Notes under the pieces: generated by a model
The model's database searches: none
The model's input: the letters and a program-made list of their open reading frames with translations, nothing else
Told to the model about the DNA's origin: nothing
Translations under genes and position numbers: made by a program
Source: Flavobacterium jumunjinense
GTDB lineage: Bacteria > Bacteroidota > Bacteroidia > Flavobacteriales > Flavobacteriaceae
DNA length: 64,000 bases
Reading direction: 5' to 3'
Assembly (NCBI RefSeq): GCF_021650975.2
Contig: NZ_CP091285.1
Location: 3,162,001 to 3,226,000, forward strand
Shown: piece after piece, positions 15,223-24,544 of the stretch
How the letters are laid out: each line of letters begins with the position of its first letter
Position numbering within the stretch: position 1 is the first letter of the stretch

Positions 15223-16698
15223 TTATTTCTTGTTATTAAAAAACCTTTTTAACTCACTAGTAATACGGTTCGCTTTTATTTTTTTTCCTTTGTATGTTCC
15301 TTTAGATATGTTGATTGGCTTATATTTTTGATATTTAATACCAAAGTTTTCATTCCAATAGCCATATTTTAAAGTCTCTTCACTATCAATTTTTGGAAAT
15401 ACAAAAGTAGAATTCGTTATTGCATTTATAGTTTCTTCATGAGATGTTGGAATATAAAAACAATTCAATTTCTCATATGCAGCTCTTCCTAATAGAATCA
15501 CATTTTTGCCAGCAAACGCTGCTTCTGCACCAACCGTAGAACCAAATACAACTATAATATCACTTTTGTTGATTAAAGCATAAGTATCTACGCTATCTTC
15601 TGCTCCAATAATTTCTATACTATCAATTGTCTTTAATTCTTCTTTTATAAATTTATTCTGAGCATTATCAATACCTTTTAAATTAGGATGTATCCTAAGA
15701 TATAGTTTTATATTTTCATGAGCTGAAAGAGATTGGGCAATCTGTTTAATTCCTAAATTATCGTTTTCATAAAAATAAGGACCAAACCCTTCTAAACCTT
15801 CATATTCATCTAATGAAGAATTAAAAATAGTGATGACTTTTTTACCTTCATTATGTTTAAAACTTTCAGGTAGTCGACCTTCTTGCTGCTCTTTTGTGAA
15901 TGAATACCAAGCGTCTTCAACACGTTCTATTCTATTGGTATAAAAGCGTTTTCCGATCTCATTTTTATCATCTTCTGCGTTTTTCCATAAAGATTCCATT
16001 TCCTTACTTACAGTTTCAATTGAATGCGGAATTGAATTTTCTCTAAATAAGAAAGTATTTAATTTACCACCTCTTTCATGAGTAGCATATTTAATATTAT
16101 TTTGTTGACAAGTACGTAATAATGGACGATTTTCAACAAAACGACCATTAAAAAAGATTACTAAATCTGGATTAATGCTTTTCGTTATTGTATTAAAAGT
16201 TTCAAACAAATAAGCTCCCGTTTTAATACCATCTGCAATAAAATTTTGATGATTATCTAATTTAGGTTCATGATCTCTAGTAAATGATACTAAAGAAGAA
16301 GCTGTTGCCATACCTAAATCATAATCATTATAAGAGTAACTTTTTAATTCTTGAATAGATTTGAAATCAAGTTTTAAATTTTGTTTCGATACATATTCTT
16401 CAAACTTTAAATAATTTGAATATTCAATAATAATTAAATTTTCTGGATTTTTAGCGTTTTTTTTAACTTCTTGAATTCCCTTTTTTTCTCTAGAAATACA
16501 AACATTACAAATCCATTTATCATGTGTAGGATTGTTAAAACAGACTTTGAAATCTTTCTTACAAACTAACCAATAGATGGTATTGTTTTGTGCTAATAAT
16601 CGTTCTGCAATTTCCATTTCCGTTTCTAAATGTGGAGTAGGGTGGAAAGAACTTTGTATTAGTATGGTTTGATTGTGTATCGTATCGAGTGGATTCAT
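15223..16698 (-). CDS. Capsule/LPS-type glycosyltransferase, candidate nonulosonic acid transferase
   Basis: This 491-residue protein has no signal peptide. The C-terminal half shows a GT-B-like nucleotide-sugar-binding pattern as in capsule polysaccharide biosynthesis proteins (YLRIHPNLKG near 325; SDIIVVFGSTVGAEAAFAGK near 375-395). The N-terminal half has WLVCKKDFKVCF and CNVCIS cysteine pairs. Being the last gene of an operon that makes a CMP-activated nonulosonic acid, it is a good candidate for the enzyme that transfers that sugar to a surface glycan. That role is inferred from position only. It starts 3 bp after pseI ends, so expression is coupled. Confidence 0.75.
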   Translation of the reverse strand: MNPLDTIHNQTILIQSSFHPTPHLETEMEIAERLLAQNNTIYWLVCKKDFKVCFNNPTHDKWICNVCISREKKGIQEVKKNAKNPENLIIIEYSNYLKFEEYVSKQNLKLDFKSIQELKSYSYNDYDLGMATASSLVSFTRDHEPKLDNHQNFIADGIKTGAYLFETFNTITKSINPDLVIFFNGRFVENRPLLRTCQQNNIKYATHERGGKLNTFLFRENSIPHSIETVSKEMESLWKNAEDDKNEIGKRFYTNRIERVEDAWYSFTKEQQEGRLPESFKHNEGKKVITIFNSSLDEYEGLEGFGPYFYENDNLGIKQIAQSLSAHENIKLYLRIHPNLKGIDNAQNKFIKEELKTIDSIEIIGAEDSVDTYALINKSDIIVVFGSTVGAEAAFAGKNVILLGRAAYEKLNCFYIPTSHEETINAITNSTFVFPKIDSEETLKYGYWNENFGIKYQKYKPINISKGTYKGKKIKANRITSELKRFFNNKK

Positions 16699-16700
16699 TT

Positions 16701-17738
16701 TTATTGTATAAAGTCTAAAGACATTGGTGTTCCTTTTTCTAATTTTTGATTGGCTTTTTTTCCTAAAATGCCATTGAAATGCTTAGGATGTAAACCAAAA
16801 CCAGGACGAACAGAACGCAAATTACTTTCTGTAAACACTTCTCCTTCAGTAATATTTTCTGCAATGTATAAAGAACGGCTAAAGTCTTTTCCTTTAGCTT
16901 GTTTTTCTGTTAAAGTATAATCAACATTTCCTACAGCTTTTTCAGCCTCACGAACAGCTTTAACCATTGCTGTGAATTCTTCTTCGTTCATTGAAAAAGA
17001 AGCATCTGGTCCACCAATACTTCTATCCAGAATAAAATGTTTTTCAATAATTTTTCCACCTAAAGCTGTTGCCACAATTGGAACAGTTGCGCCCATAGTA
17101 TGATCGGATAAACCAGAAATGACATTAAATCGTTCTGCTAAATCTTTTATCATACTCATATTTGCTTCTTCAACAGGAGCTGGATAACTTGACGTACATT
17201 TTAATAACGCAATATCATGATTGCCAACGCGCTTACAAGCTTCAACAGCTAGCTCAATATCAGCCAATTCAGCTATTCCTGTAGATATAATAATAGGCTT
17301 CATTTTAGAAGCTGCATATTCAATCAAAGGAATATCAGTTATCTCGAAAGATGCAATTTTATAAGCAGGAGTATTCAAGTTTTCTAAATAATCGACAGCT
17401 GTTTTGTCAAAAGGAGATGAAAAACAAATTAAGCCTTCAGCTTCAGCCGCTTTGTAAATTTGTTCATGCCATTCCCAAGGCGTATATGCTTCTTTGTATA
17501 AATCGTATAGTTTTCTTCCATCCCAAATTGTACCTTTAATTACAAAATCAGGTTTGTCAGAATCTAGTGTAATAGTTTCGGCAGTATAGGTTTGCAATTT
17601 TATACAGTTGGCACCAGCTCTTTTTGCTGCTTTTACAGTTTCTAAAGCGGTTTCTAAACTTCCGTTATGATTGGCTGACAATTCTGCAATAATGAATACT
17701 GGAGAATTTTTATGTATTTCGAAATTTGCTATTTTCAT
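16701..17738 (-). CDS. pseI: Pseudaminic acid synthase (NeuB/PseI family)
   Basis: The 345-residue protein has the NeuB-family TIM barrel (residues about 1-280: IIAELSANHNGS near the N-terminus; NCIKLQTYT; SDHTMGATVP; IIEKHFILDRS) and a C-terminal antifreeze-like SAF domain (about 285-345: RSLYIAENITEGEVF, RSVRPGFGLHPKHF). It condenses phosphoenolpyruvate with a 2,4-diacetamido-hexose to form the nine-carbon sugar acid. The context of PseB, PseC and a PseH-like acetyltransferase favours pseudaminic acid over sialic or legionaminic acid. Its start overlaps the end of the GNAT gene by 4 bp (ATGA). Confidence 0.92.
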   Translation of the reverse strand: MKIANFEIHKNSPVFIIAELSANHNGSLETALETVKAAKRAGANCIKLQTYTAETITLDSDKPDFVIKGTIWDGRKLYDLYKEAYTPWEWHEQIYKAAEAEGLICFSSPFDKTAVDYLENLNTPAYKIASFEITDIPLIEYAASKMKPIIISTGIAELADIELAVEACKRVGNHDIALLKCTSSYPAPVEEANMSMIKDLAERFNVISGLSDHTMGATVPIVATALGGKIIEKHFILDRSIGGPDASFSMNEEEFTAMVKAVREAEKAVGNVDYTLTEKQAKGKDFSRSLYIAENITEGEVFTESNLRSVRPGFGLHPKHFNGILGKKANQKLEKGTPMSLDFIQ

Positions 17739-18751
17739 TTTTTAAATATATAATGATAACTAGTATGATTTTGATATTCCAAAACAATATCTAATTGATA
17801 ACCTGCTTTTTTAAAAGACTTTTCTGAAGCTTTATTTTCTAATTTAATATAAGCACTAATGGTATAATTTGGATTCTCTTCTATAAATTGTTTTGAAGCG
17901 ATTGCTAACATTTCATTCGCATATCCTTTTCCTCTATGATCTTTATCGTTTGAAATTCCGATTATAGCAATTTTATCGTCTTGTTTTTGAATACGAACTT
18001 GACCAATTGGTTGCTTCAAATGATTTTCAAATACATACATAGCACAAGAATCGTCTTTTATTTTAGCTAAAAACCATTTGCTATGATTTTCTAACGAAAT
18101 AACTTCTGATTGATAAGAATTTTCTCTAACCGAAGTATCGTTTGTCCAATCAAAATATAACATTAAATCATCTGTATTCGCTTTTCTTAAGCTAACATTA
18201 CGGTTCATTTTAGCATGATAAACAACATCTAAATGCTTTCCATTAAAAAAACAATGCTCCTTTAATCGCGCTTCTTCTTTAAATCCGCAACTTTCTAAAG
18301 TTTCATATAAATGCGGTCGTAAATCAAATGCATAAGTAAATATTTTATGAAAATTTAAAGTTTCAAACGCTATTTTTTCAAGTAAATTAAGATAATTAGA
18401 CCAATATTTTGAAAAATGTTCTTTTTCCAATTCAGTTTTCATTACAAATGAAATCTCTGCATTTTTATCAATCCAATTGATATGTACTAAACCACCATAA
18501 CCTATAAATTCATTGTTTTCAAAAAATGAGAACAATAATTGACTTGGTTTTTCAACTTCAAATAAAGCAGAAATAACAGTAGAAAAATATTGTTCTTGTT
18601 TCTCTTTGGTTAAAGGTTCAGTTTGTCTTAAATGAAATAATTGTGAGTTACGAATGTCTAAAATAGCGTATTTGTCTTCATCACGAATGGGTTCGATATG
18701 AAAACCATCCGCGTGAAAAAGGTTGTTTGTTAAACATTTGTATTTTCTCAT
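17735..18751 (-). CDS. Two-domain GNAT acetyltransferase (PseH-like C-terminus)
   Basis: The 338-residue protein contains two GNAT-type acyltransferase domains in tandem. The first (about 12-175) resembles the RimJ/RimL group. The second (about 182-338: SLRKANTDDLMLYFDWTNDT, QPIGQVRIQKQ, acetyl-CoA loop DHRGKGYANEML) resembles PseH, which acetylates the 4-amino group of the altrosamine intermediate. The operon position between the cytidylyltransferase fusion and pseI fits. The extra N-terminal GNAT domain occupies the place where some organisms have a PseG-PseH fusion, but it shows no PseG (GT-B hydrolase) motif. Its acceptor is unknown and could be a second amino group. Confidence 0.85.
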   Translation of the reverse strand: MRKYKCLTNNLFHADGFHIEPIRDEDKYAILDIRNSQLFHLRQTEPLTKEKQEQYFSTVISALFEVEKPSQLLFSFFENNEFIGYGGLVHINWIDKNAEISFVMKTELEKEHFSKYWSNYLNLLEKIAFETLNFHKIFTYAFDLRPHLYETLESCGFKEEARLKEHCFFNGKHLDVVYHAKMNRNVSLRKANTDDLMLYFDWTNDTSVRENSYQSEVISLENHSKWFLAKIKDDSCAMYVFENHLKQPIGQVRIQKQDDKIAIIGISNDKDHRGKGYANEMLAIASKQFIEENPNYTISAYIKLENKASEKSFKKAGYQLDIVLEYQNHTSYHYIFKK

Positions 18752-18752
18752 T

Positions 18753-20846
18753 TTATAACAACTTTCTAAATACAGCTTTTGCTGGACTTCCTTTTAATAA
18801 ACCTTCGTATCCTTCTTTTAGGGCTTGTTGGTACACTTTGATACTTTCGCTAAATGCCTTTGCAAAATAATAAATATCTTCTTCGGTATGAGAAAAACAA
18901 GGAACAAAAACACCTTGAAATAGTATACCACGACGAATCATTTCTTGTAAAAATAACGTTCTAAATCCTTGACATGCTTGCTTGTTTTGATCTTTGAATA
19001 CGAAAACAGGCATCCACACAGAAGGCATAATATTGATATAATCGTTAAGATTATTTTCCTGAATTAATTGGCTACATAAATCAATTAATTTTTTACCTAA
19101 AGCGTGATTGTGTTCGATTACATTATTGTTTTTAAACACATCAATTGTAGCAATTGCAGCAGAAAGTCCGTGGGTTTCTCCCCCATGAGTAGTTGAGATT
19201 AAAAATACTTTTTCTTCACCTTCACGAGTAATTCCACCTAATTCCATGATTTCTTTTTTACCTGTTAAGGCACAAAATGAAAATCCGTTGGCAATTCCTT
19301 TTCCCCATGTTGCCATATCTGGTGTAATTCCATATTTTGTAATTGTTCCAGGAAATTCAGTTTTGAATCCTGTTACCATTTCATCTGCAATAAATAAAGC
19401 TCCATTAGCATGACACAGTTCGATAGCTTGTTTTAAGTACTCTTCATTAGTATTCTCACAAGTACAATTCGCACATTGATTCTTTTCTGGTTCAGAAATT
19501 ACACAAGCAATTTGGTCTGGATATTTTTCAAATAGCTCTTTTAATGATTGAATACTACAACCTTTAAAAGTTACTGATAATTCGGAAATTTCATCTGGAA
19601 CTCCTTTATTACAAGCCGTTTTACCAATAAACCAATCATCATAGCTATAAAAAGGATGATCTCCAGGGAAGGCTACCAATTTTCTACCGGTATGTGCTCT
19701 TGCTAATTTAACTGCAGCAGTTGTTACGATAGATCCGTTTTTGGAAAACTTAATCATATCATGACCTGGAACTAAATCTAAGAATTTTTCTGCAATTTCT
19801 TTTTCTAAATGAGAAGGTCTTTGAAAATTGACACCATTGTTTAATTCGCTTTTTACAGCTTCTACAACAGAATCATACGCATGACCTAAACTTACACTTG
19901 TTAATCCCATAGAACAATCTAAAAATTGATTGTCATCTACATCCCAAACGTAAGCTCCTTTTCCTTTTACGATAGCTGCTGGAGAAAGAATTGGGAATTG
20001 GTCATCACCTTTAGAATAGGTATGACATCCACCAGGAATTAATTGATGAATCGTTTTTCTATATTCGTCTGAAGCAACAAAATTAGTAATGTTGCGTAGT
20101 TTTATTTCTTCAAATTTACTTTTCATATAACCTTGATTTCTAATTATAGAACCATTTATTTCTTTTATTTTTGGATTATTTAAAATATAATCCGCATATA
20201 TTTCCCAAGATTGATTTGCTCCTAAAGTTTCAATTAAGTGCTCAATTACATTAAAATCTAAAACTTCATCAACTGTAATTCTTATTTTTGAATACTTTTC
20301 ATCGATTAAATCATTTGAATATTGAGATAAATCTACTTTTCGTCTGATATAAGGTGTAACATGTTCTCTATCTGCTTTTAAAATCGCATTTTCCCAAGCT
20401 TCTTCAAGCTTTTTAAAAGAAAAAACTTCAACATCTAATCCGTCAGGGTATTTATCTTCAAAGACATTAGAAAAATAATCTAATTTATTAGAAATACAAA
20501 ATTGAACCGTTTCATCAATTAATGTAGCATCAATCAAAGGACAATCGGAAGTTACTCTTACCACATAATCTGCATTTTCATCTTTTACAGCTTGATAAAA
20601 ACGATCTAATACATCGTCTAAACTTCCTTTATAAAATTGCAAATTTACTTTGGTTGCAATATCACAAATAGCATCCGATTCTGCTTCATTTGTTGTAGCA
20701 ACTATCCAGTTATTAACGAATTGCGATTGTTTAATTCGTTCTAAATGATACTCTAAAAGTGTTTTATCTTTAATTTTAAGTAACACTTTTTTAGGTAATC
20801 TTGATGAACCTATTCTTGCTTGTGTTATGCCAACTATTTTTACCAA
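18753..20846 (-). CDS. Fusion: SpsF-like CMP-sugar cytidylyltransferase + glutamate-1-semialdehyde-type aminotransferase
   Basis: The 697-residue product joins two enzymes. Residues 1-245 are an SpsF-type nucleotidyltransferase (GITQARIGSSRLPKKVLLKI; VVRVTSDCPLIDATLID). It would activate the nonulosonic acid with CMP, the PseF role. Residues about 260-697 are a class III PLP aminotransferase of the glutamate-1-semialdehyde 2,1-aminomutase group (GGCHTYSKGDD, SMGLTSVSLGHA, IADEMVTGFKTEFPG, PLP-Lys in MATWGKGIANGFSF, and a CANCTC insert near 455). The aminotransferase implies an extra amination beyond canonical pseudaminic acid synthesis. It overlaps the aldo/keto reductase gene by 7 bp. Confidence 0.88.
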   Translation of the reverse strand: MVKIVGITQARIGSSRLPKKVLLKIKDKTLLEYHLERIKQSQFVNNWIVATTNEAESDAICDIATKVNLQFYKGSLDDVLDRFYQAVKDENADYVVRVTSDCPLIDATLIDETVQFCISNKLDYFSNVFEDKYPDGLDVEVFSFKKLEEAWENAILKADREHVTPYIRRKVDLSQYSNDLIDEKYSKIRITVDEVLDFNVIEHLIETLGANQSWEIYADYILNNPKIKEINGSIIRNQGYMKSKFEEIKLRNITNFVASDEYRKTIHQLIPGGCHTYSKGDDQFPILSPAAIVKGKGAYVWDVDDNQFLDCSMGLTSVSLGHAYDSVVEAVKSELNNGVNFQRPSHLEKEIAEKFLDLVPGHDMIKFSKNGSIVTTAAVKLARAHTGRKLVAFPGDHPFYSYDDWFIGKTACNKGVPDEISELSVTFKGCSIQSLKELFEKYPDQIACVISEPEKNQCANCTCENTNEEYLKQAIELCHANGALFIADEMVTGFKTEFPGTITKYGITPDMATWGKGIANGFSFCALTGKKEIMELGGITREGEEKVFLISTTHGGETHGLSAAIATIDVFKNNNVIEHNHALGKKLIDLCSQLIQENNLNDYINIMPSVWMPVFVFKDQNKQACQGFRTLFLQEMIRRGILFQGVFVPCFSHTEEDIYYFAKAFSESIKVYQQALKEGYEGLLKGSPAKAVFRKLL

Positions 20847-21688
20847 TTTGCAGGATTTAATAATTCTTTATTTGTAACCTTAATAGCACTTATTGCTTCA
20901 AAAATGGAGTTATCTAAATTCCAATTATTAACAGCATTGATATTGTCTGTCAGTTGTTTTTCATTTTCAACACCTATAACTACTTTGTCGATGTTTTTAT
21001 TCAAACAGGCAAAGTTTAGCGCTAAATCGGCTATGCTTATTTTATACTGATTTGCAATTTCTTTTAGCTGATTTAATTCTGCTTTTAAAGGTATTAATTT
21101 TTCTGGTAAGGATTCTGTATTTAAAAAATATAAACCTTGTAAAAAGACAGAACGACAATGTATTTCAATATTTTTATTCTTTAACTCCTCAAAATATGGA
21201 GTGAACTTTTGATCTAATAGACTAAAAGGAATTTGAATGATATCTGGAATTAAATCCAATTGTAATAATGCCTCTAATTGTTTTGGAGTATATAAAGAAT
21301 AACCTATTTTCTGTACTTTATTCTTTTCTTTAAAATTAACTAAAGTTTCCCATAATTTCAGATTTTCAATTAAAAAATCACCATTATGAGCCATAAAACC
21401 ATATAAACGATCTTGTTTTAATCTTATGATGGAACGTTCTATGTTTTCTTTTAATTCTGAATTTGAACTATATTTTGGGAATTTAGAAATAATTTGAGCT
21501 TCATTAGGTAAAAAATCAGCAATTCGTTCTTCTGCATTACCATAAGCAATTGCAGTATCGAAAGTGAGTATATTGTTTTTTACAGCAGTTTCAAAAATTT
21601 GTGATACATCCAAATCCGTAGGAACTCCTTTGGTATTAGAAATTCCATATTGTAAGCCAAACTGAACGGTTCCTAAGGCAAGTTTCAA
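20840..21688 (-). CDS. Aldo/keto reductase of the nonulosonic acid operon
   Basis: This 282-residue protein is an aldo/keto reductase. The catalytic tetrad is visible as Asp and Tyr in FDTAIAYGNAEE, Lys in IISKFPKYS and His in YGFMAHNGDF. The NADPH-binding end (IADLALNFACLNKNIDKVVIGVENEKQL) is typical. The family reduces carbonyls with NADPH. In Sps-like clusters it accompanies the SpsF/aminotransferase gene, so it may reduce or epimerise a sugar intermediate. It lies 2 bp after pseC and overlaps the fusion gene by 7 bp. The substrate is not deducible from sequence. Confidence 0.87.
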   Translation of the reverse strand: MKLALGTVQFGLQYGISNTKGVPTDLDVSQIFETAVKNNILTFDTAIAYGNAEERIADFLPNEAQIISKFPKYSSNSELKENIERSIIRLKQDRLYGFMAHNGDFLIENLKLWETLVNFKEKNKVQKIGYSLYTPKQLEALLQLDLIPDIIQIPFSLLDQKFTPYFEELKNKNIEIHCRSVFLQGLYFLNTESLPEKLIPLKAELNQLKEIANQYKISIADLALNFACLNKNIDKVVIGVENEKQLTDNINAVNNWNLDNSIFEAISAIKVTNKELLNPANW

Positions 21689-21689
21689 A

Positions 21690-22874
21690 TTATTTATAAA
21701 AATTAAGAATGGTTGCTATTACAAAATCTTGTTCTGTTTCGGTTAAAGTAGGATACATAGGTAAACTAATACAATTTTTATAATAGTTTTCCGCAATTGG
21801 TTGATTTCCTTCTTTATTACCTTGTGCTTTATAAAAAGGCATCAAATGGCATGGGATATAATGAATTTGTGCGAAAATTTTGTTTTCACGCAAATGATTG
21901 TATAATCCTAATCTGTTTTCAACTTCAATAATATAAAGATGATAAGCGTGTCCTTCAATTACACCAGATTGTCCTTTGATGAATGATGAATTTTGAAAAG
22001 CCTCATTGTATCTTTTAGCAATAGCTCTTCTTTTCTCAATGCCAGTTTTAGCCTTCTCTAATTGGCTAATTCCTAGTGCCGCTTGAAAGTCGGTAAAACG
22101 ATAATTATATCCTAAAGTTTGCATTTCCATGTACCAACCTGGATAATTTCCATTGTGCTTATCTGTTCCATTAGCTAGTTCTAAAGAATTCTCGAATACA
22201 TTAGTATCCCTTGTAATACCATGCGTACGAAGCATTAATAACTTTTTATATAACTCTTCATCGTTCGTCGTTATCATTCCACCTTCTCCTGTAGCAATAT
22301 GCTTTACAGGATGAAATGAAAAAATAGCTAAATCAGCAAAATTACCATTTCCGCAATTTTGTTGTACTCCTTTACTATCTATAAAATAACCTCCTGGAGA
22401 ATGACAAGAGTCTTCAATGATCCAAAGATTATATTCATCAGCAATTTTTTTAAGTTCTTCAAGGTTTACAGCTCTTCCTGCAAAATCGACAGGAACAATT
22501 CCTGAAAACGTACCTTTTGGTTGACTTTCCAATAATTGTTTAATTTTTGGAATATCAATTAGATAGGTTTCTTTGTCTATATCTGAAAAAACAACTTCAC
22601 CACCACAATATTTAATACAATTTGCAGAAGCTGCAAATGTAATGGGTGTTGTAATTACTTTTGAATTTTCATTTACATCTAGTGCTAAAGCACACAAATG
22701 TAGAGCAGCAGTTCCATTAGCGACAGCTACACTATATTTACAACCAATATAAGTTGAGAATTTTTGTTCAAATTCTAATATAGTTGGTCCTTGGGTAAGA
22801 AAATCACATTTCAAAGCATTGGTAACTGCTAAGATGTCTTCTTCTGTGATATTTTGTTTTCCGTATGGTATCAT
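21690..22874 (-). CDS. pseC: UDP-4-amino-4,6-dideoxy-N-acetyl-altrosamine transaminase
   Basis: The 394-residue protein is a DegT/DnrJ/EryC1-type PLP aminotransferase. It has an N-terminal MIPYGKQNITEEDI segment typical of PseC, a substrate-binding VAVANGTAALHLCALAL motif, ITFAASANCI, and the PLP lysine in FSFHPVKHIATGEGG. It converts the 4-keto product of PseB to the 4-amino sugar using glutamate as donor. The gene lies 5 bp after pseB and 2 bp before the reductase gene. Length and motifs are complete. Confidence 0.93.
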   Translation of the reverse strand: MIPYGKQNITEEDILAVTNALKCDFLTQGPTILEFEQKFSTYIGCKYSVAVANGTAALHLCALALDVNENSKVITTPITFAASANCIKYCGGEVVFSDIDKETYLIDIPKIKQLLESQPKGTFSGIVPVDFAGRAVNLEELKKIADEYNLWIIEDSCHSPGGYFIDSKGVQQNCGNGNFADLAIFSFHPVKHIATGEGGMITTNDEELYKKLLMLRTHGITRDTNVFENSLELANGTDKHNGNYPGWYMEMQTLGYNYRFTDFQAALGISQLEKAKTGIEKRRAIAKRYNEAFQNSSFIKGQSGVIEGHAYHLYIIEVENRLGLYNHLRENKIFAQIHYIPCHLMPFYKAQGNKEGNQPIAENYYKNCISLPMYPTLTETEQDFVIATILNFYK

Positions 22875-22878
22875 TTAA

Positions 22879-23889
22879 TTAAGCTTCAAAATCTGGATAT
22901 AAATGCTCTTTTATTAAACTTCTTAAAGTTTCGACAGTTTCCCATTCTTCATTATCTCCAGAGTTATAATTGAATCCTACAGGTACTTTTTTTGCATTAA
23001 AAGTTTTGATGTATTCTTCCATGTTCCAATTGGTAACTTGTGGTAGAATTACATAGTATTTGCCTAAATCGTAGGTTGTAAACGAATCAGATGAAGTAAT
23101 CATTTCTTCATGTATTTTTTCACCTGGACGAATTCCAACTATTTCTTGCTTACAGTTTGGACCAACTGCGTCTGCAACATCTGTAATTTTATAAGAAGGT
23201 ATTTTTGGAACATATAATTCACCACCCCAAGCCTCATCTAACGCATGAAGCACCATATCAACACCACCTTTAAGTGAGATGTTAAAACGAGTCATATTAG
23301 GATCTGTAATAGGCAGAACTCCTCCTGCTTTTTTATTCATGAAAAATGGAATTACAGAACCATTAGATCCCATTACATTACCATAGCGAACGACAGAAAA
23401 TTTAATATCTTGTTTCCCTCTAATATTATTTGCAGCAATAAACAATTTATCTGAAGTTAATTTTGTAGCTCCATATAAATTAATCGGTGCACATGCTTTA
23501 TCTGTTGAAAGAGCTACTACTCTAGAAACATTGGAAGTTAAACAAGCTTTTATTACATTTTCGGCACCACCAATATTTGTTTTTACACATTCATCTGGGT
23601 TATATTCCGCAATATGTACATGTTTCATAGCAGCAGCATGAATTACATAATCAATATCTGTAAAGGCTCTTTTTAATCTTTCTAAGTCTCTAACATCACC
23701 AATAAAATAACGTATTGCAGGATATTTTGATTCAGGAAATTCTTGCGCCATTTGAAATTGTTTTTGTTCATCTCTTGAATAGATGACTAACCTTTTCACA
23801 TTTGGCCATTTTTCTAAAATAGCTTTAGTTAATTCTTTTCCTAAAGAACCAGTCCCTCCTGTAATTAAAATTGATTTATTGTTCAGCAT
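22879..23889 (-). CDS. pseB: UDP-N-acetylglucosamine 4,6-dehydratase (inverting)
   Basis: This is a 336-residue extended SDR protein with the Rossmann motif ITGGTGSLG near the N-terminus, IYSRDEQKQFQMAQEF (hallmark of PseB/FlaA1), AALSTDKACAPINLYGATK-type active-site region (Tyr-x3-Lys in YGATK), and RYGNVMGSNGSVIPFF. It dehydrates and 5-epimerises UDP-GlcNAc, the first committed step to pseudaminic acid. It is the first gene of a tight seven-gene operon. The intergenic region upstream is shared with the divergent sua5-like gene. Confidence 0.94.
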   Translation of the reverse strand: MLNNKSILITGGTGSLGKELTKAILEKWPNVKRLVIYSRDEQKQFQMAQEFPESKYPAIRYFIGDVRDLERLKRAFTDIDYVIHAAAMKHVHIAEYNPDECVKTNIGGAENVIKACLTSNVSRVVALSTDKACAPINLYGATKLTSDKLFIAANNIRGKQDIKFSVVRYGNVMGSNGSVIPFFMNKKAGGVLPITDPNMTRFNISLKGGVDMVLHALDEAWGGELYVPKIPSYKITDVADAVGPNCKQEIVGIRPGEKIHEEMITSSDSFTTYDLGKYYVILPQVTNWNMEEYIKTFNAKKVPVGFNYNSGDNEEWETVETLRSLIKEHLYPDFEA

Positions 23890-23951
23890 GTCTTATTTTT
23901 TCTAACTGCAAATATATGAAGTCTAATTTTATTTTCTTTTTATTATTATAA

Positions 23952-23959
23952 TATCTTTG
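23952..23959 (+). promoter_or_regulatory. TAnnTTTG -7 element before the sua5-like gene
   Basis: TATCTTTG is a perfect match to the Bacteroidota -7 consensus, 18 bp before the ATG. The -33 region is only T-rich, without a clear TTG. Confidence 0.5.
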
Positions 23960-23977
23960 TCAAATAATTTATAAATA

Positions 23978-24544
23978 ATGGATGTAAACAAAGAAATTCA
24001 TAATGCTTTCGAAGTTATAGCGAATGGAGGTATTATTCTTTACCCTACAGATACGGTTTGGGGTATAGGTTGCGATGCTACAAATGAAGAGGCGATTAAG
24101 AAGATTTATGCTTTAAAACAAAGAGAAGAAAGTAAAAGTATGATTGTTTTGGTTAACGGAGAGAGGATGATGCATCAGGTGTTTAATGAAATTCCTGAAG
24201 TGGCATGGCAAATTCTTGATTTTGCAGAAAAACCAACTACGCTTATCTTAGACAAACCAAGAAATGTTGCTAAAAACATTATTGCAGAAGATAATTCTTT
24301 AGCTGTTAGAATGGTTAATGAGCCATTTTGTTTTAAATTAATGGAAAGAATGAAAAAACCATTGGTTTCTACTTCGGCTAATGTTTCAGGTATGTTTACA
24401 CCTAAAACTTTTAAAGAAATTAGTCCAGAAATTTTAAAAGGTGTTGACTATGTAGTAAATTTACAACGTGATAAAATTTGCAAAAACCCTTCTTGTATTA
24501 TAAAATTAGGATTAGATAGCCAAGTGAAAGTAATCAGAAAATAA
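23978..24544 (+). CDS. Sua5/YciO/YrdC-family threonylcarbamoyl-AMP synthase-like protein
   Basis: The 188-residue protein is a compact YrdC-type domain. It shows the nucleotide-binding signature YPTDTVWGIGCDA near residue 22, the KQREESKSMIVLV loop, and the STSANVSGM motif near 132. TsaC/Sua5 enzymes make threonylcarbamoyl-AMP from threonine, bicarbonate and ATP for the t6A modification of tRNA position 37. The KQRxxxKxM pattern fits YrdC/YciO. Its small size and lack of the extra Sua5 domain make TsaC or YciO the closer match. The gene stands alone, divergent from pseB and followed by 262 bp of non-coding DNA in which I see only a weak ATTATAAA/TTTATAAT inverted repeat and no gene. Confidence 0.88.
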   Translation: MDVNKEIHNAFEVIANGGIILYPTDTVWGIGCDATNEEAIKKIYALKQREESKSMIVLVNGERMMHQVFNEIPEVAWQILDFAEKPTTLILDKPRNVAKNIIAEDNSLAVRMVNEPFCFKLMERMKKPLVSTSANVSGMFTPKTFKEISPEILKGVDYVVNLQRDKICKNPSCIIKLGLDSQVKVIRK

